A stretch of DNA of 7,910 nt from Candidatus Omnitrophota bacterium. GTDB lineage: Bacteria; Omnitrophota; Gorgyraeia; Gygaellales; Profunditerraquicolaceae. Below, in pieces: positions 1 through 6,188 of the stretch. The translations under genes were made by a program, and so were the position numbers. Under the pieces are notes generated by a model. The model searched no databases. It was given only the letters and a program-made list of their open reading frames with translations, and was not told where the DNA came from. The stretch spans positions 1-7,910 of the forward strand of contig JALOBQ010000042.1 in the NCBI GenBank assembly GCA_023228185.1, written 5' to 3'. Positions within the stretch are counted from its first letter, which is position 1. Each line of letters opens with the position of its first letter.

Positions 1-377
1 CCAATCAACACGCATTTTTCAATATTTTTATTTTTTAACAGGCGGCTAACCCAGGAACCACAGCCAAAATGAGGCGGCAGGATATCCCAATCCGGATGGA
101 AATCGAATATAATTACGCTGCGGATCTCTGGCTGGCAGTTAATTAGCACTTGGCTAACGTGATGAAAATCCCCTGAACCTAAAAAAGTCGGCGCGCAATT
201 GTCTGTCTTGCGAATACGCTCTGTTAAAAGGCGGGCTGTTTTTTCGTTGCCAAAAAGCCTTAAACCACCTGCTAAATCGCTAAGTTCAAGAATCTGATGT
301 TGGAAAGAGGATAAAAGGCCCACCTGGCTGGTTATGCTGTTATCAAAATTCAAAATACGAATCGCATTATGCAGCAT
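1..377 (-). CDS. Divergent arginase/ureohydrolase-fold protein (3' part outside window)
   Basis: This frame stays open from an ATG at 377 to the window edge, giving 125 complete codons; an in-frame TAA at 395-393 fixes the start to within a few codons. The fragment contains two motifs that look like the metal-binding signatures of the arginase/agmatinase superfamily. GSGDFHH (residues 67-73) sits where canonical enzymes have GGDHS, and DFHPDWD (residues 92-98) sits where they have DAHxD. A PPHFGCGSWVSRLL stretch (101-114) follows. In this superfamily such residues hold a binuclear Mn site that hydrolyses guanidino or amidino groups. The second canonical Asp pair would lie in the missing part. 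The gene starts 38 bases after the aminotransferase stop with no terminator between, so it is probably the third gene of that operon. The start has no clear Shine-Dalgarno, so translation may depend on the upstream gene. Superfamily membership is fairly likely; the substrate is unknown and a non-enzymatic relative is possible. Confidence 0.68.
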   Translation of the reverse strand, partial: MLHNAIRILNFDNSITSQVGLLSSFQHQILELSDLAGGLRLFGNEKTARLLTERIRKTDNCAPTFLGSGDFHHVSQVLINCQPEIRSVIIFDFHPDWDILPPHFGCGSWVSRLLKNKNIEKCVLI

Positions 378-415
378 CAAAAATAGGTAATTTTACCATG
401 CTCAAAGCAAACCTT

Positions 416-1834
416 TTAAGATTTCTTAAGCGCGGTCTTCAGCGCTTCTTCAAAAAGATCCACGCCTAGATCGATCTCTTTTTCCGTGATATAAAAAGAC
501 GGAGCAAGGGTAAAAACATTTTTATAGTATCCGCCGACATCTAAAACCAGGCCGCGGCGTTTGCCGCCGACATTTAAATTACCGCTTAAACCGAGATTAA
601 CAATCTTATCAGTTAACTCCTTATTCGGCGTGTAACCGTCTTTTTCGCAGATCTCGATCCTTAAAGCCAGGCCTAAGCCATCAACATCTCCCATTTGCGG
701 GTATTTTTTCTGTAACTTTTTAAGTTGCGCAAGAAAATATTGCCCCTTCCTGGGCACGCTGGTAGCAAAATCAGATTCTTCAATCAATTTCATTACCGCT
801 AATCCGGCTGCCGTGCCCAAAGGATTAGCCGAAAATGTTGCGTGCGTTGAACCGGGAGGAAAAACATCCGGCGAAATTAATCTTTCTTTGGCCCAGACCC
901 CGGAAATCGGGTTTAACCCGTTAGTTAAAGCTTTACCGAATACGATGATATCCGGAGTAACATTAAAATGCTCAATTGACCAGAATTTTCCCGTGCGGAA
1001 AAATCCCATCTGGATTTCGTCATCAACTAAAAGTATACCGTATTTATCCAGGATATCTTTTAGCCCGGAGAAATACTCCTGAGGCGGGACAATATAACCG
1101 CCCGTGCCTTGGATCGCTTCTACGTAAAAAGCGGAAAATTCACACTTATTATTCTTCTTGTTTACCACGGCGTGATACTCTGTCTCGAAAAGCCGCTCAA
1201 ATTGTTTTAAACAATAAAAATCACAAAAATCCTTTTTCTTATCATAGGGGCAGCGGAAACAATATGGATACGGCACGAACATCGCGCGGTCGCCAAAATG
1301 TCCAAAGCGTTCACGGTAACGAAAACTCGAGGTGATCGCGCTCGCCGCCAGCGTGCGGCCGTGATAACCGCCCATAAAAGCAAAAACCAGGCTTCTGCCG
1401 GTGTTGTTCCTCACTAATTTCATTGAATCTTCCAAAGCGCTTGAACCGCCGACATTAAAGTGGATCCTGCCCTTTTCTTCAAAGGTGCGCTCACTTTTCT
1501 GGGCAAGTTTTGCCGCCAAAAGGATTTTTTCTTCATGTAAATACTGACAGGCTAACTGCGGAAGGATATCGATCTGTTTCTTTAAGGCGGCGTTTAATTG
1601 CTTATTCCGATAACCAAAGTTAACCGCCGAATACCACATCTGCAGATCCAAAAACTCCGTACCCTGATTATCGTAAAGAAAACTTCCCTCGGAAGATTTA
1701 AAAATATTCAACTTTTCCGCGTAATGCACTGTATCGCCCCAAGAACAATATCTCTCTTCCAAACCCAAAAGGTCCTGCTGATTAATATTATCCTGTGCCT
1801 TTTGTTCTTTACATTCCTTAACCTTTTCTGTCAT
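416..1834 (-). CDS. Class III (ornithine/GABA-type) PLP-dependent aminotransferase
   Basis: The 472-residue product has the full set of class III (fold type I) aminotransferase landmarks. GGSSALED (129-136) forms the phosphate-binding turn. GGYHGRT (155-161) carries the aromatic that stacks on the PLP ring. DDEIQMGFFRTGKFW (271-285) holds the Asp that binds the pyridine nitrogen, and FGKALTNG (299-306) holds K301, the expected Schiff-base lysine. STHATFSANPLGTAAG (329-344) closes the cofactor site. Length is typical to slightly long for the class, with an N-terminal extension of about 30 residues. A cysteine-rich segment at 192-208 (C192, C195, C204, C208) could bind a metal or Fe-S cluster, as cysteines do in mammalian GABA transaminase. 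The ATG overlaps the stop of the upstream phosphatase (ATGA at 1834-1831), and a good ribosome binding site (AAAGGA, 1847-1842) precedes it, so the two are translationally coupled. The amino donor cannot be read from the sequence; ornithine, lysine, putrescine-type amines or GABA are all conceivable, and the ureohydrolase-like neighbour favours arginine- or polyamine-derived amines. Confidence 0.93.
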   Translation of the reverse strand: MTEKVKECKEQKAQDNINQQDLLGLEERYCSWGDTVHYAEKLNIFKSSEGSFLYDNQGTEFLDLQMWYSAVNFGYRNKQLNAALKKQIDILPQLACQYLHEEKILLAAKLAQKSERTFEEKGRIHFNVGGSSALEDSMKLVRNNTGRSLVFAFMGGYHGRTLAASAITSSFRYRERFGHFGDRAMFVPYPYCFRCPYDKKKDFCDFYCLKQFERLFETEYHAVVNKKNNKCEFSAFYVEAIQGTGGYIVPPQEYFSGLKDILDKYGILLVDDEIQMGFFRTGKFWSIEHFNVTPDIIVFGKALTNGLNPISGVWAKERLISPDVFPPGSTHATFSANPLGTAAGLAVMKLIEESDFATSVPRKGQYFLAQLKKLQKKYPQMGDVDGLGLALRIEICEKDGYTPNKELTDKIVNLGLSGNLNVGGKRRGLVLDVGGYYKNVFTLAPSFYITEKEIDLGVDLFEEALKTALKKS

Positions 1835-2502
1835 TTTAAGTTCCTTTGTAAATAGATGAAAACATCTTTCAGGTTATGATAAGCCAAACAATCCAGTTTG
1901 TTATCTTTAAAATGCCTCAACAGGCTGTCCTTGGCGAAAACTAAATTCGCGTATTTAGCCGGACAGACATCCGAAGCTCCGTCTCCGATATAAATAATTA
2001 CTGAATCGGGCTTGGAATTCAAAAGCAAATTTTTTGTTTTGCAATGCGCGCAAATTTGACAATCTTTATTTTTAAACGGAAAATCCGTAACGATATTTTT
2101 TCGGGAGAACTTCAGCTTATTGGCGTAAATCTTCGGCTTGCGTATTCCGTTATAGCCTAATGTTTTATTTAGAATATAATCAAAATTGTCGCTTAAAATT
2201 ATGGTTTTGGCTTTTTTTACGGCTAAAAACTTATACAAGCGTTTGAAATACGGATCGAGTTTGATCTTGCGCAGATAAGCATCCAGCGCTTTCTGATTAA
2301 AACGCATGCCGCGCAACTGGCCCTCCAGGCAAGTTTTGGAGCCGATCCTGCCCGACTTCCATCTTTTTTCCAGCTCAACCCAGCGGTCATCACAGGAAAA
2401 AAGCAAAAGCATATTGTCAAACACATCACAAGTAGCGATGGTATTGTCAAAATCAAAAAAGATAACGCATTTCTTCGGATCCAATAAACCTGCCTTAACC
2501 AT
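1831..2502 (-). CDS. MtnX/PHOSPHO-like HAD family (HAD-IB) phosphatase
   Basis: The 223-residue protein has the haloacid dehalogenase phosphatase motifs in order. FFDFDNT (15-21) holds nucleophile D17 and acid/base D19. ILSDNFD (102-108) holds motif II S104. A lysine near 155 is the likely motif III. YIGDGASDVCPA (171-182) holds the Mg-binding aspartates D174 and D178. GDGxxDxCPA together with SDNFD is characteristic of the MtnX (methionine salvage) and PHOSPHO1/2 branch. The CxxCxxC cluster just before motif III (C148, C151, C154) also recalls the cysteines of PHOSPHO-type enzymes. It should be a cytosolic small-molecule phosphatase; a phosphorylated keto compound, PLP or phospho-base are possible substrates. 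Methionine salvage itself is doubtful, because no other salvage gene is nearby. It is the first gene of a leader-controlled operon, with a short AGGG about 7 bases upstream of the ATG, and its stop overlaps the aminotransferase start. Confidence 0.87.
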   Translation of the reverse strand: MVKAGLLDPKKCVIFFDFDNTIATCDVFDNMLLLFSCDDRWVELEKRWKSGRIGSKTCLEGQLRGMRFNQKALDAYLRKIKLDPYFKRLYKFLAVKKAKTIILSDNFDYILNKTLGYNGIRKPKIYANKLKFSRKNIVTDFPFKNKDCQICAHCKTKNLLLNSKPDSVIIYIGDGASDVCPAKYANLVFAKDSLLRHFKDNKLDCLAYHNLKDVFIYLQRNLK

Positions 2503-2604
2503 CGAGTGCCCTATTTAGTAAATTTGGCTTAAAAATAAAACCCCTACGCGCTGATCAATATAGGGGTATCTAGAAGAATACCTCTTCTGCTCTTCTTGGG
2601 TAAT
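2503..2604 (-). promoter_or_regulatory. Leader RNA with possible attenuator ahead of the phosphatase-aminotransferase operon
   Basis: If the promoter at 2611-2640 is used, the message begins near 2604 and has an untranslated leader of about 100 bases. Reading the minus strand, the leader contains AGAAGA-GGTAT-TCTTCT (2588-2572), a 6-bp hairpin, followed by a terminator hairpin (2567-2540) with a U-rich tail. The loop sequence GGTAT (2582-2578) can also pair with ATACC (2569-2565), which overlaps the 5' arm of the terminator. An upstream structure could therefore prevent termination. This is the layout of an attenuator or small riboswitch, but I recognise no known aptamer. Alternatively the hairpin only ends the preceding operon. 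Confidence 0.45.
2531..2567 (-). terminator. Rho-independent-type terminator hairpin in the leader
   Basis: On the minus strand ACCCCTA (2567-2561) pairs perfectly with TAGGGGT (2546-2540) around a 14-base loop, and is followed by TTTTATTTTT (2540-2531). The stem has 7 bp, four of them GC, so strength is moderate. The U tract is present only in the minus direction. It lies after the amrS stop and ahead of the phosphatase gene, so it can both end the upstream operon and attenuate the downstream one. Confidence 0.68.
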
Positions 2605-2610
2605 GTTAAT

Positions 2611-2640
2611 ATTTTAACTCTATCTGCCTGCCTCTGTCAA
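2611..2640 (-). promoter_or_regulatory. Sigma70-like promoter for the phosphatase-aminotransferase-ureohydrolase operon
   Basis: A consensus -35 box TTGACA (2640-2635) and a -10 box TAAAAT (2616-2611, five of six matches) are separated by 18 bases. They lie in the non-coding gap after amrS, pointing toward the phosphatase gene. The predicted start is near 2604. Confidence 0.68.
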
Positions 2641-2670
2641 TACCAATTTTTACACTCAGATAACTCACAA

Positions 2671-2690
2671 TGCTTTGTTGTGCTTTGTTT
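2671..2690 (-). repeat. Tandem 10-bp direct repeat upstream of the promoter
   Basis: Two adjacent 10-base units (tgctttgttg and tgctttgttt on the plus strand) differ at one position. They lie just after the amrS stop and about 30 bases upstream of the -35 box. A repeat period close to one helical turn would suit a regulator binding site, but no regulator is known and chance is possible. Confidence 0.4.
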
Positions 2691-2693
2691 ACC

Positions 2694-3695
2694 TTAAAAA
2701 ACACCTGACAATGGCGTTTTACAAAATACGCATTTACCCTTATCTAAATTTTGTTCCACTACTTTAAACCCTTGCCGCAAAATCAGCTCTTTATCGCAAC
2801 TTGCGCAATAGGTAATATTGCCGCGGCCGGAAATATTGCCCGCGTAAACATAACGCAAAGCGCAAGCTTTGCCGATTTCAACAGCCCGCTCAAGCGCGTT
2901 TAACGGCGTGGCAGCTCTGTCAATAAATTTATACGCGCCGTAAAAACCGGAAACATGCCAGGGAATATTTTTATCCACTCCGGCGATAAATTCAGCTATT
3001 TTTTTCAATTCTTCGGCAGAATCATTCTCACCCGGAATTATCAAAGTAGTCACTTCCACCCAAACCCCCAACTCTTTCATCAAGCGGATGGTATCTAACA
3101 CCGGCTGAAGAGTGGCAGAACAGAGCTTCCGGTAAAAACCATCGTTAAAAGATTTTAAATCAATATTTACCGCGTCTAAATAGGGAGCGATTTTTCTGAC
3201 TGCCTGCGCGCTGATATAACCGTTACTGATAAAAACATTGCGTAGTTTCTTTTTTTTAGCCAGCTGCGCGATATCAAAAGCGTATTCAAAATATATTGCC
3301 GGCTCGCTATAAGTATAGGCGATGCTCGGGCATTTACTATTCAGCGCCAGCGCGACGATTTTTTCAGCAGCTACGTCCTCGGCCGCGCTGCAATCCAAAG
3401 AATTACCTTGAGAAATCTGCCAATTTTGGCAAAACTGGCAACGAAAATTACAACCTGGCGCGGCAATAGAAAATGCCGTTGAACCCGGTAAAAAATGATA
3501 TAAAGGCTTTTTTTCGATCGGGTCAATCGCGCAAGAGATTAATTTACCGTAATTATGGCTGTATAAAACCTGGCCTAAATTCTGCCTGACTTGACAAAAG
3601 CCGAATGCCCCAGTATTGATCTTACAATAATGGGAACATAAAAAACATTCCACTTGGCCAGAGGCAAGCTTCTTGTAGAAAAGGGCTTCTTTCAT
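2694..3695 (-). CDS. amrS: AmmeMemoRadiSam system radical SAM enzyme
   Basis: The 333-residue protein matches the AmmeMemoRadiSam radical SAM family along its length. The N-terminal cysteine cluster (C17, C20, C24, C34) is followed by the family signature DPIEKKPLYHFLPGS (58-72). CNFRCQFCQNWQ (82-93) provides the CxxxCxxC cysteines C82, C86 and C89 that bind the SAM-cleaving [4Fe-4S] cluster. The C-terminal CxxC pairs (C297/C300 and C322/C325) look like a zinc-ribbon-type domain. Members generate a 5'-deoxyadenosyl radical and usually occur with AMMECR1 and MEMO homologues; neither partner lies in this window, and the substrate of the family is not settled. The start codon overlaps the stop of the upstream thiolase-like gene by four bases (ATGA, 3695-3692), so translation is coupled. 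It is the last gene of its operon, followed by the terminator hairpin near 2567. Confidence 0.92.
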   Translation of the reverse strand: MKEALFYKKLASGQVECFLCSHYCKINTGAFGFCQVRQNLGQVLYSHNYGKLISCAIDPIEKKPLYHFLPGSTAFSIAAPGCNFRCQFCQNWQISQGNSLDCSAAEDVAAEKIVALALNSKCPSIAYTYSEPAIYFEYAFDIAQLAKKKKLRNVFISNGYISAQAVRKIAPYLDAVNIDLKSFNDGFYRKLCSATLQPVLDTIRLMKELGVWVEVTTLIIPGENDSAEELKKIAEFIAGVDKNIPWHVSGFYGAYKFIDRAATPLNALERAVEIGKACALRYVYAGNISGRGNITYCASCDKELILRQGFKVVEQNLDKGKCVFCKTPLSGVF

Positions 3696-4666
3696 ATATG
3701 CAAACCTGCAAAATCATCTCGCTGGGAAAAACTGACTGTCAGGCTAAACTCTTCTTCTTTAGGCATTTTACGGTAAAGCATATCTGTCTGCGCGCCCAAA
3801 GAGATGTCGCAATAAGAACAGTTTATCTGAGAACACAATCTAACCAACTGCTGATCTATTTTACCACGCGCCAGGCTGGTCGGCCCGGCTATTTTATCAT
3901 TCGGATAAAAAAGATAATCTTCATCTGCGGCCAGTTTTACCAGCTGGTTACTTTCCTTTTCATCGCGGCCAACGACTAATTTAGCCGACGGGCTGATCCT
4001 GAAATGCCTGCCTAATTTTAACAACTCCAGGTTGCTTAAATTCAACTCGTCGTGGGCGATCAATTCTTTTAACCTTTTAGAAAACTGCGGGTCAGTAAGC
4101 AGGCAACCGCCGGCAGGGTTAGCGTATTCATTAATCCCCATTTTATTAGCAAGTTCCATCTGCGGCCTGCGTGTCCGGCCGCTGAATTTCAATAATTTTT
4201 CTCTATCGACCCAACCCCGGATTTCGGCCAAAGAAGGCGCCAGCAAGCCGGCTGAAAGCGGCCTTAATAAAAGCTCGCCTAATCCGGATCTTCTTTTGAT
4301 CAATTCAAGGGATTGTTTAGTTTGCGACATCGGCCGCTGGCCTAACACCTCGCCGCTGATGATGAAGCTGGCCTTAAATTCAGGCAATAGCTCTTTGGCT
4401 TTAGAAAACATCAGTATTTTGCAATCGATGCAGGGATTCATATTGGAACCGAATCCATAACGCGGCGAACGGATCAAAGAAATAAATTCCTTGGCTAAAT
4501 CAATTTCCACCAGAGGAATTCCTAAATCGGGAAATGATTCTTTAATATTGAGTTTACAACTGGGTAATTTGAAATGTAAACCGATCACCTGGATACCTAA
4601 GCTTTTTACCAAATTAGCCGCTAAAAGGCTATCCAAACCACCGGAAATCAACGCGATCGCGATCAT
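3692..4666 (-). CDS. PP-loop tRNA-thiolase-like protein with C-terminal NFACT-R-type domain
   Basis: The 324-residue product starts with an ATP-pyrophosphatase PP-loop SGGLDS (8-13), as in ThiI, MnmA and related tRNA sulfur-transfer enzymes that adenylate a uridine before sulfur insertion. A CxxC (C79, C82 in NPCIDCK) and a third cysteine, C188 in PAGGCLLTD, give the three-cysteine pattern that binds a [4Fe-4S] cluster in several thiolases of this superfamily. ISGEVLGQRPMSQT (103-116) looks like the active-site region of the thiouridylase domain. The C-terminal part, from about LGRHFRISP (218-226) to KIAGPTSLARG (258-268), resembles the NFACT-R/DUF814 RNA-binding domain. There is no THUMP domain, so this is not standard ThiI. 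A further CxxC is at C283/C286. The likely role is tRNA thiolation in the cytosol; the modified position is unknown. The ATG must be close to correct because the PP-loop begins at residue 8, although the upstream ribosome binding site is weak. It sits 29 bases downstream of the ZIP gene. Confidence 0.82.
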   Translation of the reverse strand: MIAIALISGGLDSLLAANLVKSLGIQVIGLHFKLPSCKLNIKESFPDLGIPLVEIDLAKEFISLIRSPRYGFGSNMNPCIDCKILMFSKAKELLPEFKASFIISGEVLGQRPMSQTKQSLELIKRRSGLGELLLRPLSAGLLAPSLAEIRGWVDREKLLKFSGRTRRPQMELANKMGINEYANPAGGCLLTDPQFSKRLKELIAHDELNLSNLELLKLGRHFRISPSAKLVVGRDEKESNQLVKLAADEDYLFYPNDKIAGPTSLARGKIDQQLVRLCSQINCSYCDISLGAQTDMLYRKMPKEEEFSLTVSFSQRDDFAGLHI

Positions 4667-4695
4667 TTTAAATTAGCTATTGTTAGGGAAGGAAA

Positions 4696-5436
4696 TTATT
4701 CCGGCAAAAACTGTTTCGCCAGGATCATAAATAATATGCCCAGAAAAAAGGCAAAAAATGCCGTCGTGGACCTGCGTAAATCTTTCTCCTTGTGAATCTC
4801 CGGGATCAGGTCACTGGCGGCAATATAAATGAAACCGCCGGCAGTAAACGGCAGAATAAAAACGGGAAAGTTTCCTGAAATACCGGATAAAAAATAACCG
4901 ATCAACGCCCCCAGTAAAGCAGTCAAAGCAGAAATAAAATTACAAAACAAAGCTTTCTTCCTGCTAAACCCTCCGTAAACAAGCACGGCAAAATCACCCA
5001 ATTCCTGAGGTATTTCATGCAGAATGATCGCCACCGTGGTTACCACTCCAAGCTTAAAACTTACTACGAAACTTGCCGCGATGACCAAACCATCCAGAAA
5101 ATTATGCATCCCATCGCCAATCAAGCTCAGATAAGTAAAAGGATGGATCTGGCAATGTTCTTCATGGCAATGGCGCCAATGCAGAAAACGCTCCATAATA
5201 AAAAATAGGACGATTCCTAAAATCAAATAATAGAATATATTGGGGTTATTGTTTTCCTGAAGGGCTTCAGGCAATAAATGCAGGAAAGCGCCGCCGATTA
5301 AAGCTCCGGCGGAGAAACCAATGAAACAAAAAATAAGCTTATGCAAAAGCTTATCGCTTATCGCTAAGGTAAGTACGCCAACAAGCGAAATAAGGCTCAC
5401 CACTAGTGTGCTGATGATAATCCAGATCAGGACCAT
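4696..5436 (-). CDS. ZIP family divalent metal transporter
   Basis: The 246-residue protein is almost entirely hydrophobic helices, as expected for an eight-helix ZIP permease of the inner membrane. The two signature metal-site helices are present. GDGMHNFLDG (107-116) supplies H111, N112 and D115; LHEIPQELGD (139-148) supplies H140, E141 and E145. ALIGGAFLHLLPEAL in the second helix is also typical. The loop between helices 3 and 4 is rich in His and Cys (WRHCHEEHCQIH, 87-98), a common metal-capturing feature of ZIPs. These proteins import Zn, Fe, Mn or related cations; the exact metal cannot be read. It lies in a five-gene operon, 9 bases after the small basic protein gene and upstream of two enzymes likely to carry Fe-S clusters. 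Iron or zinc supply is therefore an attractive but unproven role. Confidence 0.92.
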   Translation of the reverse strand: MVLIWIIISTLVVSLISLVGVLTLAISDKLLHKLIFCFIGFSAGALIGGAFLHLLPEALQENNNPNIFYYLILGIVLFFIMERFLHWRHCHEEHCQIHPFTYLSLIGDGMHNFLDGLVIAASFVVSFKLGVVTTVAIILHEIPQELGDFAVLVYGGFSRKKALFCNFISALTALLGALIGYFLSGISGNFPVFILPFTAGGFIYIAASDLIPEIHKEKDLRRSTTAFFAFFLGILFMILAKQFLPE

Positions 5437-5445
5437 AGTAAGCGT

Positions 5446-5526
5446 TTATCCCAAATTGGGTTTTCTGCCTTTATTGGCTTTCTTGGAACGCCAATTTAAT
5501 TTTCCTCTACGTTTTCTTTTTCCCAT
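5446..5526 (-). CDS. 26-residue highly basic small protein
   Basis: This small reading frame begins MGKRKRRGKLNWRS and ends KPNLG. Twelve of its 26 residues are Lys or Arg, there are no acidic residues and no hydrophobic stretch. It lies exactly between two real genes: its ATG follows the lipoprotein stop after a single base (TAAAATG, 5530-5524), and its stop is 9 bases from the ZIP start. That spacing is what a co-translated operon gene would show. The G-K-L-N-W-R-S-K-K-A-N-K-G-R-K-P core looks selected rather than random and recalls tiny RNA-binding or ribosome-associated proteins, but I cannot assign it to a named family. No separate Shine-Dalgarno is obvious, so it probably relies on coupling to the upstream gene. 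Confidence 0.66.
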   Translation of the reverse strand: MGKRKRRGKLNWRSKKANKGRKPNLG

Positions 5527-5527
5527 T

Positions 5528-6175
5528 TTAGTATTTGTAGTAACTCAACGGCACGTTTTGAGCCAAATAACGCAGGCCCTCGATTATACAATCATGGATT
5601 ACCGTATCCATCGGCGTGCCTGTGTATACGGATAATCCGTTCTTTAAAACCAACCAGCGGGGCAATTCTTTACCCCTGTTTTTTAATAACTGCGAAGCCT
5701 GGGCGCGAATAATCTTCTGGCTGATCACCTCAGAGTTAGATTTATCGGCGATGCGTAATTCTAACCCCATATTCGCCCTGTTTAAAGACGCTCCCAGCAA
5801 GCCGCCCATAAAAGATCCGCCCCAACTGCCTCCTCCGGCGTATCCGGCCTTGCCGCCGGAAGCTTCCGGCTCAAATTCAATTACTGAAATATTCACGATC
5901 AGATCGGCTTTATCCTGATCAACTACGATAAAACGGTTACTTTGGGCCAGAGCGTTAATAAAAATATCCCGTAACTCTGAAGCGGTTTCTTTGGTCGCTC
6001 CGGCTGTTTTAACCTCAAAATCCGTTACCGCGGCTTTTACCTTTGGGCCGACATAATCTTCCAGGGGCTGGCCAAGCAGTGTTTGGTCGATCTTCGGGCG
6101 CGCTTTATTGGAAGCGCAACCAACGACGGTAAAAACCAAAAACGCGCAAAAAATCAATTTTATCGTTAGCTTCAT
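5528..6175 (-). CDS. CsgG-like outer-membrane lipoprotein
   Basis: From the ATG at 6175 the protein has 215 residues. It starts with a lipoprotein signal: basic MKLTIK, a hydrophobic core, then lipobox VVGC with the lipidated cysteine at residue 20 and Ala next, which favours outer-membrane sorting. The body resembles CsgG/HfaB-type proteins: KVKAAVTDFEV near 45-55, ADLIVNISVIEFEPEASGG near 90-108, a glycine-rich segment near 107-129, then MGLELRIADKSNSEVISQ and a final MDTVIHDCIIEGLRYLAQ helix. CsgG forms the curli secretion pore; this protein is shorter than E. coli CsgG (277 residues) and no curli subunit genes are visible, so a different envelope role is likely. A longer version starting at a TTG at 6217 is possible, but that TTG is the first triplet of a -35 box, so the shorter start is preferred. 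It is the first gene of a five-gene operon. Confidence 0.84.
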   Translation of the reverse strand: MKLTIKLIFCAFLVFTVVGCASNKARPKIDQTLLGQPLEDYVGPKVKAAVTDFEVKTAGATKETASELRDIFINALAQSNRFIVVDQDKADLIVNISVIEFEPEASGGKAGYAGGGSWGGSFMGGLLGASLNRANMGLELRIADKSNSEVISQKIIRAQASQLLKNRGKELPRWLVLKNGLSVYTGTPMDTVIHDCIIEGLRYLAQNVPLSYYKY

Positions 6176-6188
6176 ACTTTCTATATTT

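Noticed and set aside
367..399. A 10-codon minus-strand frame beginning MVKLPIF that overlaps the ureohydrolase-like start
   Set aside because: It has no well-placed ribosome binding site and overlaps only the first codons of the real gene. It could be a coupling mini-frame or the remnant of a longer N-terminus, but nothing beyond position supports it.
813..1335. Plus-strand open frames of 89 and 119 codons
   Set aside because: They lie antisense within the aminotransferase, whose full set of catalytic motifs is on the other strand. Their translations show no recognisable domain and no ribosome binding site.
2223..2456. 77-codon minus-strand frame inside the MtnX-like phosphatase
   Set aside because: It is another frame of a gene with intact HAD motifs and has no independent start signals.
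2567..2590. Possible preQ1-type small riboswitch in the leader
   Set aside because: The C-rich strand is present, but the A-rich tail needed for the pseudoknot of that class is missing, and the controlled genes do not belong to queuosine metabolism.
2611..2676. 20-codon GTG-started frame in the gap after amrS, as a leader peptide
   Set aside because: Most of it lies upstream of the predicted transcription start, it lacks a ribosome binding site, and it has no run of regulatory codons.
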